Below, one piece after another: positions 27,043-36,800 of a stretch of 64,000 nt of DNA (position 1 is its first letter; each line of letters opens with the position of its first letter). Source of the DNA: Nitrospira sp. (lineage in GTDB: Bacteria; Nitrospirota; Nitrospiria; Nitrospirales; Nitrospiraceae); NCBI GenBank assembly GCA_029194665.1, contig JARFXO010000003.1:62001-126000 (forward strand). The letters are read 5' to 3'. A model generated the notes under the pieces. That model saw only the letters and a program-made list of their open reading frames with translations. It did not search any database and had not been told where the DNA came from. Both the position numbers and the translations under genes were made by a program.

Positions 27043-28926
27043 ATGAGCACTGCCGTACAGCCACTTTCCACGACCGCACAACGAGAACACTTCGAGGCGC
27101 TTGCCCGTGAGGCTGAACGGGCGATGGCCTCGAGTCTTTCCTGGTATCGGGTGAAGATCGCTCTTCTGGCTGGGCTTGGGTATGCGGTAATTGTTGGAAC
27201 GTTGGCGGTGCTGCTTTTGATCGGCTCGTTCTGTGTCTGGGCGCTTCTCTCGGGGTATCTGTGGGTCTTGCTGGTGAAAGCCAAATTGCTCCTTGCCGTG
27301 CCGGCCATTGGATTCATTCTCATGCGTGCGTTGTGGGTGCGGATTGATGCTCCCACAGGACGCCGCATGACCAAACAGGACTGCCCGCTTCTCTTTGAGC
27401 AACTCGCCGATTTGTGTTGCCGCATGAAGGCTCCCCGGATTCATCGCGTCCTCATCGTAAACGATGCCAATGTGAGTATTGCCCAAATCCCTCGTCTGGG
27501 AATCTTTGGATGGCACCGCAACTATTTGGTGGTGGGCCTTCCTCTACTCTTTATGCTGTCGCCGGAACAGGTTCGTGCAGTACTCGCCCATGAGATCGGC
27601 CATCTCTCCGGCAACCATAGTCGGTTCGGAGCCTGGATTTATCGCGTTCGCTTGTCCTGGTTTCGGATCGTGACGGCATTTCAGCATGCGGATTCCTGGG
27701 CAAGCGGGCTCTTGGCTCGCTTCTTTTATTGGTATGCGCCCTACTTTAGTGCCTCTAGTTTTGCTCTGGCTCGAGCAAACGAATACGAGGCCGATGCGGC
27801 CGCAGCATCCCTGACCTCTCCACAGGCGGTCGGATCCGCACTCGTGGCTATCTCAACCGTTCCCCACTTTGATGCTGAGCGGTACTGGGACCCCTTCTTC
27901 AAGCGGGCCGATTATGACCCACAGGTGCCACGCACACCCTGGTCAGACTATGCGATCTATGCGGCACAACGCCGGCTCGATCAGCCTGATGGCCGAGCGC
28001 TCGTCACACAGTGTCTGAAAAGGGAAACCAACTACGCCGATACTCATCCGTCCTTAGCCGACCGGTTGAAGGCATTACACGCTGGTGCAGAGCTCGTCAG
28101 TACGCCGAAACCTCTTGCCGCTGAAGCGTGGCTGTTTCCTATCCTCCCATCGCTTCTGACGGAATTCGATCGTCAGTGGGTTCAGACCCATGAAGAGATG
28201 TGGGCACAACGCTCCTCGCAGACCCAGACCCTGAAGGCAACGCTGACTGACCTTGAACGCAAAGACCCGTCGAGTCTGTCACAAGATGAACGCTGGAATG
28301 TGATCGCCATGAAAGAGCACCTCGATCCCACGTTTGATCCATTACCGGCCTATCGACAATATCAAGCGGACTACCCACAGGATCGCGCCGCCGACCTCGC
28401 AATCGGACGGCTGCTCCTCAGCAAACAGGACAGAACAGGCCTTCAGTACCTCACTCGCGCGACTGAAGAATTTCGTTTAGTCGGCGCAGCCTGTCAGATC
28501 GTCGGGTCGTACGCGATGCGCATAGGCGACAAACCGTTAGCAGAAGAATGGACCCTTCGCGCAGAGGCGCATTACGACACCCAGGTTGCAACCTATCGAG
28601 AGCGGGCCACGCTCTCAGCCACTGACACGCTCAAACCCACAAATTCCTCTCCGGAACAGCTTGCTCAACTCCAAAGTCAGTTACGCCAGGTCGAACAGGT
28701 CCACCATGCCTGGATGTGCGAGAAAGCGACGGCCGTCCCGACACAGCCCTGCTATGTGCTGGCAGTAGAACTTGAGGGGTTTACGGGCCCATCAGAGCAG
28801 CATGACCTCATGCGTACCCTGACGTCCCACATCCGCTACCCAGGCGAAACCTTCGTCGTTCTAGCTACTGGTGACGGCAAGTCGATGGCTGACAAGGTCA
28901 AGGGGATCGGCATGCAAGTCATCTGA
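27043..28926 (+). CDS. M48-family membrane metallopeptidase
   Basis: A 627-residue protein with two or three N-terminal membrane helices (IALLAGLGYAVIVGTLAVLL and following). The zinc site HEIGH is at about residues 183-187, with the third ligand Glu in NEYEADA near 247. HtpX/Oma87-type M48 enzymes degrade membrane or envelope proteins. The C-terminal 280 residues are helical and TPR-like (ATEEFRLVGAACQIVGSYAM). The gene begins one base after the stop of the sigma-54 activator, so the two are co-transcribed; the peptidase could be the effector of this mini-regulon. Confidence 0.85.
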   Translation: MSTAVQPLSTTAQREHFEALAREAERAMASSLSWYRVKIALLAGLGYAVIVGTLAVLLLIGSFCVWALLSGYLWVLLVKAKLLLAVPAIGFILMRALWVRIDAPTGRRMTKQDCPLLFEQLADLCCRMKAPRIHRVLIVNDANVSIAQIPRLGIFGWHRNYLVVGLPLLFMLSPEQVRAVLAHEIGHLSGNHSRFGAWIYRVRLSWFRIVTAFQHADSWASGLLARFFYWYAPYFSASSFALARANEYEADAAAASLTSPQAVGSALVAISTVPHFDAERYWDPFFKRADYDPQVPRTPWSDYAIYAAQRRLDQPDGRALVTQCLKRETNYADTHPSLADRLKALHAGAELVSTPKPLAAEAWLFPILPSLLTEFDRQWVQTHEEMWAQRSSQTQTLKATLTDLERKDPSSLSQDERWNVIAMKEHLDPTFDPLPAYRQYQADYPQDRAADLAIGRLLLSKQDRTGLQYLTRATEEFRLVGAACQIVGSYAMRIGDKPLAEEWTLRAEAHYDTQVATYRERATLSATDTLKPTNSSPEQLAQLQSQLRQVEQVHHAWMCEKATAVPTQPCYVLAVELEGFTGPSEQHDLMRTLTSHIRYPGETFVVLATGDGKSMADKVKGIGMQVI

Positions 28927-29537
28927 CTCTGTCACTTCTATTTCTGCTCGGTGGATGCTGTCAGTCTTCAGCCCAGAGAGGGGGAGGGGCTGGTACGGGC
29001 TCAAGAAGGCGTCGAGGGTCTAACGCCGCTTCAACGTAGCGCTTCAGAACTCCTTTCATATTGGTGGTCTCGTCATTCAGCGCGACCATCTCGCGAATCA
29101 TCTCGGCATACTGAGCAGTCTCAAATCCCACCGCACCGGTTGCTCCAGCAGTCCGCACAGATTATCTACCAACGCATCAATTATCTTCCGTTACCTCTGT
29201 CACGCCGACCTAACGCTGTGACAGAGGTGTGACAGTGATTGTGACAGCAGTGAGCGGCTGTTGGCTATTCCAGTATTGCCAGCATTTCTGCTATTGCGCG
29301 AACAATACGCCCTTGCTCTCATTCTTCGAGCCACTGAACCTGTCACTTTCTGCTGTCACATCGTGTTCTCCACTAGATTTCTCCCTCAGTCTGTAGCTGG
29401 CGCACGAATGCGCAGCTCTTTCATGTAGTTACGTAACAAGAGCACATTTCGACAAGTCGGGCACGCATTCTGCTTTATGCACTCGCATGTGATCGCAAGA
29501 GAGTTCGTGAGCCGTTCGGAAAGTGAGATGAGGGTTC
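28927..29537. other. Non-coding stretch with repeated CTGTCAC/GTGACAG boxes
   Basis: No gene is supported in 611 nt. Seven copies of the heptamer CTGTCAC (either strand) are present at 28929, 29197, 29218, 29229, 29241, 29340 and 29353. Three are tandem at 11-12 nt spacing, near one helical turn, which suggests a protein-binding array. Confidence 0.5.
29193..29228. repeat. 11-bp perfect inverted repeat
   Basis: ACCTCTGTCAC (29193-29203) is the exact reverse complement of 29218-29228, with a 14-nt loop. It contains two of the CTGTCAC boxes. It is not followed by a T-run, so an operator is likelier than a terminator. Confidence 0.6.
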
Positions 29538-29786
29538 ATGGAAGCAGAATCATCAGACGTACGCAGCAATGGGGGATTGGCAGCACGGTATGCGAACTAT
29601 TTTGAGATTGGCCACAACGGCGCCGAGTTCATCGTCGACTTTGGGCAAGCCTTTGCAGTGGTGGAGGAACGGCAGGTGCACACACGAATCGTTACGAGCC
29701 CTGCCCACGCTAGTGCCCTTCTTCGACTATTAGAAGAGTCGATCGAGCGGTATGAGCGAATCTACGGAGCAATTCGTGAAGAGTAG
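29538..29786 (+). CDS. DUF3467 family protein
   Basis: An 82-residue protein with the DUF3467 pattern: ARYANYFEIGHNGAEFIVDFG, then RIVTSPAHASALL and a helical end with YERIYG. The ATG at 29538 has GAGGGT upstream. The family is small and uncharacterised. It is monocistronic or the leading gene of the downstream operon (286 nt gap). Confidence 0.85.
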   Translation: MEAESSDVRSNGGLAARYANYFEIGHNGAEFIVDFGQAFAVVEERQVHTRIVTSPAHASALLRLLEESIERYERIYGAIREE

Positions 29787-30072
29787 TTGCTCATCGGTAA
29801 TGCTGAATATCCCATCCTGTATGAACGAAGGGACTGATTGTTGCCGATTTGTTGACCAAAGGGTTGCCTTATGTGAGCAGAGTCATTGTTCCAATTAACA
29901 CAATCCGCGTACGTTCATTTCCGCTAGGGGGGTTCAATAAACACCCGTGTTTCTCTGGCGAAGAAGTGCGAGGTAAGAAGGAATAGGAGGCAGTGTTTGC
30001 GAGAGGGTCAGGAGTGTCAGATGAGGAGCCAGTTCAACCCACACTTAATACGTTCTTAATAGGAGGTGTCCA

Positions 30073-30447
30073 ATGAAGAAGTTCAAAATTTTTAAACACT
30101 CATTCGGCATGATGGAAGTAGTGAAGCAAGGATGGTCTTGGCCAGCCTGTTGTTTTAATATTTTCTGGGCATTGGCCAAGCAGATGTGGGTATTAGGTGC
30201 TGGTTCTTTGGTGGCATGGTTCTCATTTCTCATCATCGGGCCTGTCGTACTTCCAGATCTACTTTGGACCATCAGCTATTTCATTGTCAGCATTGGAATT
30301 GGCGTTGTGTTTGGTATCAACGGCAATGATTGGAGAGAACAGAATTTGGTATCAAGAGGATTCCAGTATCAGGGGACGGTAGCGGCTGCCGATTCAGATA
30401 GTGCCATCGCAACGTTTGCAAAAGGCGATCTGGCCGTAGTGGTGTAA
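30073..30447 (+). CDS. DUF2628-like small membrane protein
   Basis: A 124-residue protein with an N-terminal cytoplasmic part (VKQGWSWPACCFNIFWALAK), two or three membrane helices (VAWFSFLIIGPVVLP and YFIVSIGIGVVFG) and the segment NDWREQNLVSRGFQYQG. This order (FNIFWALAKQMW then helices then GF) is that of DUF2628 proteins. The ATG has a perfect AGGAGGT site. It is the first gene of the dynamin/HerA operon and could anchor its products to the membrane. Confidence 0.75.
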   Translation: MKKFKIFKHSFGMMEVVKQGWSWPACCFNIFWALAKQMWVLGAGSLVAWFSFLIIGPVVLPDLLWTISYFIVSIGIGVVFGINGNDWREQNLVSRGFQYQGTVAAADSDSAIATFAKGDLAVVV

Positions 30448-30554
30448 TAAGTTTGTCATAGTACCCCAGCAGTTGGTACAGACGATCTGAATGGGGGCAA
30501 CGGGGAAGGCTGAGCTGAGAAGAAGGAGTTGCCCTAATAAGGAGGAACATTAAT

Positions 30555-32603
30555 ATGCCACTGAAGGAAGAACTCAGATCAGCACGAGAGTCCATACTGA
30601 AACAGATAGGAGGCGTTCTGAATTCATTGAGGGCGGTCGCCGTTGAGTTAAAGATGACAGAAACTGCAGAAGATCTGAGCGACGTACATGATAGGCTCAA
30701 CTCCGACGCCTTTACTCTTATCGTTCTCGGCGGCTCTAAGAGCGGTAAATCCGCGCTCCTCAATGCTTTAGCGGGCAGAATAACCCGCCCTGTGGCGGAG
30801 CTGGATTCTAGAACAACTGCTTCGTTAGGTTGTCGCTATTCCTGTCCTTCGACCGTAACACGTATCCGCTATGCAGAGAAACCGTACGTAGTGGCATGGG
30901 GATTGGATGAGAAGTACCAGGAGTGGTCACTCTCGTTGTATTTTGGGCAATTAACTGGATCTATGAATGAAGAGGAGATGGACAAGTTTCTTAAGCATAC
31001 TCGAGAGATTGAACTGGGATTGCCTTTAGAGCTTTGTCAAGCGGGTGTAACGCTGATTGATACACCAGAGACGGGCGGTGCATTACAAGCCAAGCCTGCT
31101 ATTTCTGAGGTAATCAAGCAAGCTGACGCTGCCATTTTCGTATGCCGGGCTGAAGACTTTGCTGAGTCCGACAGTCAGCCGTTCATGGATTTCAAACTCT
31201 TAGGTCGTGGGCCTCATGTGTTCACTGTTGTCAATGTACCGAACGATGCACCACCGGTGGAAGAATTGAAGAAAGCAGCGTGGAATCGACTTGTAAGAGA
31301 GTTGAGGGGTGGGCCGGAATACACCGGTCAGAGCATAGGTGAGTTCACAGCATTAGATATCTATTTCGTAAACATGCTCAATCACGACGAAGACACATTT
31401 TCTGATGTTAGCTCAAGGGTAGATGTTTCTGGTCTGAAATTGCTTGAAACACGCTTGGCTAAGTTCCTCCTTTATGATCGGCAGCCAACTCACCTCGAGG
31501 AGTTTCTGAGTAGGACACACATCTTGGCTACAAGCATCGCACAAATGATCGAACAACGGAAATGCACTCTGCAGACAGATGAACAACAGATTGAACACGC
31601 ATCTCAACTAATTCAACCACAGCTAACTTCCATACGTGCCCGACAGGAGAAATTGCCAAACTTTTTCGAGCATCGGCGTCTAGAGTGCGAACGGGAATTA
31701 TCCGCTAGTTTCGAGGAGCTAATTGCCAGGCTCGGTCGGGACATGCCTAATGAACTCAAAGCTCGGCCGCTTGCCTCAATGAAGTCCATAACCGAGAGGG
31801 TCAAGCTTGCCTTTCGACCACAGCCAGCAATCGAGGAAACGCTGGAGCTCTGCAATGTGATTGTTGCTGAACAAGTCAAACTGTGGGCAGAAAACCCGCC
31901 GGAGCTTCCTGGGGTGCAGATGACACTGACTCCAATCATCAATAAATTATTTGAGGACATTCGTAAGGAAGTAGCAGCAATCGACCAGGCCATGATCCAG
32001 ATTCACATTTCCCTTACAGGAAAAATTCCTAGCGATGGTGGTGTGAATAGCCTAGGCAGCTTGGAGGACCGTGTCATCTCAAAAGTGGTTGGGTTGCTAC
32101 CTGAATATAAACTGTCTGGGTTCTTAGCCGCAGGTGGAACGAAATTCCGCGCGATCGCCGGTGCCCTTGCTGGCAAAATGGTTGCCGTCGCTTTTCTTCA
32201 TCACATTGGATTTGGGGCAGTGGGGCTTCTCAATCCACTGGTCCTTATCCCAGCGGTTCTTGCAGCCCTTGCTGCAGGGTCGATGGGCCTGGAGGACCGG
32301 ATTAAGACAAAGGTTTGGGAAGAGATCGAGAAGGGACTCCTCTCGATGCCTACGAAGACGAGAAGCCAAATAAACCAAGAAGTAGGAAAGCTCTTCAAGC
32401 AGATTGAGGTGGAAATCTCAAGAGAAGTGGTAGTAACGATAGAAGCTGCTGAAAAAAACATTCAGGAAATGATGGAACTTAACCAGCGTCGCCGAACTGA
32501 AAAGGGGAAGGGTCTTGCAGATCTCGACAAGGCAAGGCAGCGAGTCATCGCTCAACTTCATGCGCTTGAGATGGCCATGCCGCACGTTCTGCAGGCAATC
32601 TGA
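30555..32603 (+). CDS. Dynamin-like GTPase
   Basis: A 682-residue bacterial dynamin-like protein. The GTPase domain has G1 GGSKSGKSALLN (about 59-70), a G2 Thr in the SRTTASLG segment, G3 DTPETGG (about 170) and G4-like VNVPND. Long helical stalk segments follow (about 290-500). A hydrophobic paddle of two helices (about 530-590, FGAVGLLNPLVLIPAVLAAL) should insert into membrane, and a coiled C-terminal stalk completes the fold. Family members remodel membranes; some act in phage defence or vesicle release. It is 82 nt from the next gene in the same direction. Confidence 0.88.
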   Translation: MPLKEELRSARESILKQIGGVLNSLRAVAVELKMTETAEDLSDVHDRLNSDAFTLIVLGGSKSGKSALLNALAGRITRPVAELDSRTTASLGCRYSCPSTVTRIRYAEKPYVVAWGLDEKYQEWSLSLYFGQLTGSMNEEEMDKFLKHTREIELGLPLELCQAGVTLIDTPETGGALQAKPAISEVIKQADAAIFVCRAEDFAESDSQPFMDFKLLGRGPHVFTVVNVPNDAPPVEELKKAAWNRLVRELRGGPEYTGQSIGEFTALDIYFVNMLNHDEDTFSDVSSRVDVSGLKLLETRLAKFLLYDRQPTHLEEFLSRTHILATSIAQMIEQRKCTLQTDEQQIEHASQLIQPQLTSIRARQEKLPNFFEHRRLECERELSASFEELIARLGRDMPNELKARPLASMKSITERVKLAFRPQPAIEETLELCNVIVAEQVKLWAENPPELPGVQMTLTPIINKLFEDIRKEVAAIDQAMIQIHISLTGKIPSDGGVNSLGSLEDRVISKVVGLLPEYKLSGFLAAGGTKFRAIAGALAGKMVAVAFLHHIGFGAVGLLNPLVLIPAVLAALAAGSMGLEDRIKTKVWEEIEKGLLSMPTKTRSQINQEVGKLFKQIEVEISREVVVTIEAAEKNIQEMMELNQRRRTEKGKGLADLDKARQRVIAQLHALEMAMPHVLQAI

Positions 32604-32685
32604 GCTTAAGCTGAAATGCTTCTCGAAAAGGACAAAAGACGATGAGTGAGTAATTGGATATCTTCTGAAAAGGAAACGCACAGCA

Positions 32686-33897
32686 ATGAATACATTCGGA
32701 ATCGACTATCAGCGGTCCTCATCAGTAGTTTTCTTGCGAGAAGGAGTCGCACTAAATTGTCTACCAAAGTCCGTGGGAGACGGGCTCCGAACTCTAGTGC
32801 CAAATGCCGCGGATCCTGATGGCTTATGGGCGAGTCGTGCCGTTAATAACCGAGGCCCAAAACTGCTAAGCGGTAGTATGTCGAAGGATGACCTTTGGCT
32901 GACGGAGCCAGGGCCATCTCTATTCTGGAAGGGACTGTATCAACGTTGTTTTTCTTATTTAGGGCAAGTGGAGCCAACTGCGAAAGAAGGCTATAGACTT
33001 GTGGCGGCCATACAGACTAGTGACTATACGGACTCCGCACCACGTCTTGAGGCGCTGTGTCAAAGCGTAGGCTTTGAAGATGCAAAGTGCATGCTTGCAG
33101 TTGATGCACTGTTGAGTCGTTGGATTTGGGAACAGTATTCCGGTGAAGGCAAGGACGTTACAGTTGTCGCAGTTGGTGAAACTGTAACCGAGGTCCGTTC
33201 GTATCGTGTAAAAGGTAAAACCGATCATTTGTTTAGCATCAGCGAGTCTGGGCCTTCGATTACCCTTCCAGGAATTGGATCAGCTTCGTGGTTGAGGAGG
33301 ATGTTGGAAGAAATACACAGTCGTTTCAAAGAACCTCTTCCACCGGGAAATGACCTTGTCCTCCACGATGCCACGATCGAATTTGTTATGAGACTCGGAC
33401 AATCAAATACTGATCAAGAAATAGAATGGACCGGCCCGTTTCGCGAGCGTATGTATTCAGTGCCAAGATTGTCCCTACATACCTGTCTAGAGTGGCCAGA
33501 AGTCGTCGATCTGCAGTCAAGTCTCTCAACCGTGATCCAGGAATCCATGAGGTCTCTGGGAGGACAATTTTCGCGTGATCTCACAGTAATTGGAGGAATA
33601 GGGGCAATTTGGCCTTTCGTACGGCACTGTGTTGCTGCATGCCAAACTCAATCTCCAATATGGCAGAGCTCAAATCCATTGGAAGATGTCGCACGTGGGG
33701 CGACCTATTGGCCTTTACTTGGTGAATATCCGGTTGCACAAGCACAACCTCAAACTCCAATCCGTAGCCTTGACGTATCGACCGCTGAATCTGCGCCAAA
33801 GGCTTCCGGTTTGCCTGATCGCCCACCGGTGCTTCCTCCATGGAAAAGGCAAAGTGGACTGAAAAACACTTCGAGAAAGGGAAACGCAAATGAGTGA
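32686..33897 (+). CDS. Divergent actin/Hsp70-fold (ASKHA) protein
   Basis: A 403-residue protein without close recognisable relatives. Its order of motifs fits the actin/Hsp70/sugar-kinase fold: phosphate-1-like FGIDYQRSSSVVFLREG at the N terminus, phosphate-2-like VVAVGETVTEVRSY near 170, an adenosine motif-like LTVIGGIGAIWPF near 305, and NPLEDVARGATYWPL, which parallels the DnaK region after the adenosine motif. The C-terminal 50 residues are Pro/Ser-rich and probably disordered. It overlaps the HerA gene by 8 nt. ATP binding is predicted, not shown. Confidence 0.6.
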   Translation: MNTFGIDYQRSSSVVFLREGVALNCLPKSVGDGLRTLVPNAADPDGLWASRAVNNRGPKLLSGSMSKDDLWLTEPGPSLFWKGLYQRCFSYLGQVEPTAKEGYRLVAAIQTSDYTDSAPRLEALCQSVGFEDAKCMLAVDALLSRWIWEQYSGEGKDVTVVAVGETVTEVRSYRVKGKTDHLFSISESGPSITLPGIGSASWLRRMLEEIHSRFKEPLPPGNDLVLHDATIEFVMRLGQSNTDQEIEWTGPFRERMYSVPRLSLHTCLEWPEVVDLQSSLSTVIQESMRSLGGQFSRDLTVIGGIGAIWPFVRHCVAACQTQSPIWQSSNPLEDVARGATYWPLLGEYPVAQAQPQTPIRSLDVSTAESAPKASGLPDRPPVLPPWKRQSGLKNTSRKGNANE

Positions 33898-36800
33898 AGC
33901 TCGGCCCGCTGCATTGTCCACTTCGTCGTCGATGTCTCAGGCTGATGTGGCGATGCGATCATTTGGCGAAGTGTTGCCGCTTTTGTTGGTGTCGTCACTC
34001 GAGCGGCGCTATTTGTCAGCTTTTGATGCCTCAAGTTGGCGTATCGAAGCACGGCCGGGGGACACAGCACGTCCTCTTCTTAGAGAAGTCACGAGTCTGG
34101 GCCGCCCACAACATGAGGGAGGCTGGACTCATTCCATGCCACACGTTCTCACTGCCTGTCATGATCCCGGGCATGCGCTCGTCATGGCCTTATACGGAGA
34201 TGGAGTGCGTCACCATATTTACCTCGGTGGACGGCGCATGATCGGCGCTGGGGCTCATTCAACAGAGGACTACTTATCGCGACAAGAGAGCGCGTTCAAG
34301 GCACATTTCTTAGGGCTTCAGATGGATCGAGCAGTAAGGCTCGATGATCATAATTTCCCGGATATGATGGGATTTTTACAACGGGCCTCAACATTATCTC
34401 TCATTACTGGTATCCCTTCTGGCCGTGGTAACGCAGGAGGTGGATCGTTTCAAAGCGTTGACAGGTTGGTTAAAGCGATCGGCGACCAACGCTATGCGTT
34501 GCTCATCGTGGCTGAACCTCTGGACTCACAAGTCACAGACACCACGCTGGACATCTGCCGTCGTCTTAAAAGCGATGTTCATATGTACACCAGACGAACT
34601 ATTTCTCAGATGAAAGGAGAAAACGAGAGTCAGAACAAAGGGATACAAGAACGAGCAAATCCACAGCAAGCTTACCTCGCCACCATGCTCCCTACGCGAT
34701 TAGCAAGTCTGGCAGGCTTTTCGTTGATAGGCGGGCTTGCTGCAGCACTCCCCCTGCTATCCTCCTCGTTAGCGAATGTCCTGAATTTCAAAACGGAGAG
34801 CACTTCTTCACAGATTGGAAAGAGCTGGCAAGAGTCCGGCAGTATGGAGCTTTTGGACGCCAATGCTGAGGCGTGCGAGCAGTTGCTTCAGCAATACATT
34901 TCACGACTCCAAACCGCAAAAAACGGAGGATGGTGGCGCACGGCGGTCTACGTTGTAGGGGAACATGACGCGGTCGTTGATAGTGTCAATGGTGCCCTAC
35001 GAAGTCTTTGTAGTGGTGATGAAACCTCGCTTGATCCAATGCGGATCATTCAACTGCCCTCGTATCTCGTACGGAGTGCCGTAGAACACGGTCAAATTCT
35101 TGACATTCAACCTGCAAAGGGAGAACAAGGACACCCTCTTGGAAGCACCTACAACTCGCTTGCTACCTGTATTAGCTCCAAGGAATTATCGATTATCGTG
35201 AATTTACCCCAACAAGAAATTCCAGGTCTCCCAATGCGTGAGCAGGGCACCTTCGCACTTTCCGTACCTCCAGCTACGCATGATTCAATCACGTTAGGCA
35301 TCCTCCAAGATAATTTAGGTCGTGATCTCGAACCTGTGACTATAACTTCCGCGGCATTGAACCGTCACGTATTTATCACTGGCTTGACAGGATACGGAAA
35401 GACCAACACCTGCATGCAGATACTGTTAGAGGCTCACACGAAACTTGGGGTTCCCTTTTTAGTCTTAGAGCCAGCAAAGGCAGAATACCGTCGTCTTGGA
35501 CAAATCGAAGGATTGAAACTTCGCGTGTATGCGATAGGCGATGACTCAGCTCTTCCGCTACGTTTGAACCCTTTTAGCCCCGTATCCGGAGTCCCTCTGG
35601 GCCGTCACATCGACTTATTAAAGGCAGTTTTCAATGCTTCATTCCCTATGTTCGCGGGAATGTCTTATGTGCTGGAAGAAGCTCTGCTCGAAGTATATAC
35701 AGACCGGGGGTGGAATATATTTACCTCCCATAACCCATTTCTCACCAACAAATCGACATTCGATGACCGCAGCGCGCTCACTCCTTCGTTGGAAGATCTC
35801 CATGACAAAATTGACACGGTACTTGCCCGCAAAAATTACGGGCAGGAGGTTCATCGAAACATAGGCGCCGCCCTTCGATCCAGACTTCGTAGCTTGATGG
35901 TGGGGAACAAAGGTTTGACGCTTAATGCACGACGCTCGACACCAATGGAAGATCTCTTTAAGGCTCCTGCGGTTATAGAGTTACGAAATCTAGGTGATGA
36001 CGAGGAGAAATCTTTTGTCATGGCATTGCTATTTGTTCTCTTATATGAGTATGCGGAAGTCCGACAAGAGTTCCTTCCCGTTGAAAAACGTGAACGCCTG
36101 CAGCACCTTACTCTCGTTGAAGAAGCACATCGGTTATTACAGGCTGTTCGTGGACCAGCATCTGGTGAAGAGGGAAATCCTCGAGCGAAAGCGGTTTCCA
36201 TGTTTACCGACATGCTTGCTGAAATGCGTGCATACGGGGAAGGGTTCCTCGTCGCGGATCAAATTCCAACAAAACTGGCTCCTGAAACGCTGAAGAACTC
36301 CAACTTGAAAATCCTCCATCGCTTAGTCGCTCCAGATGATCGACAAGCTGCTGGAAGCTGCATCAACCTTACCGAACAACAGATGCGTTACTTGAATAAC
36401 CTGTCTCGTGGTCTTGCCATCGTCCATGATGATCGCATCGGAGAAGCTGTTCGCGTTCGCATTCATCCTGTTAAAGACACGAAGGCCCGAGATCGTACTC
36501 AGGATGAGCTTCGAGTGATTAACAAAGCGGTCGCGACAATGGATCAACGGTACCTGCATCGACATTCAGGCTGTCGCTTCTGTCCCTCACCATGCAATTT
36601 TGTCCATAAACTGAGTGGCGCAGCCTCCGAAGAACAAGACATGCTGTACCTCTTTCTGGAAGGTCTTTTCATAGACGATGACTCACAATGTTGGGGAGCT
36701 TGGGTGAATTGGAGGAAACGGTTGATTGGGAACGCAGCGGAAGACACTGCCAATGAAGTCAGTGTGAGTAGAGGGCTCGTGTATTGCGCTGCTACACAAG

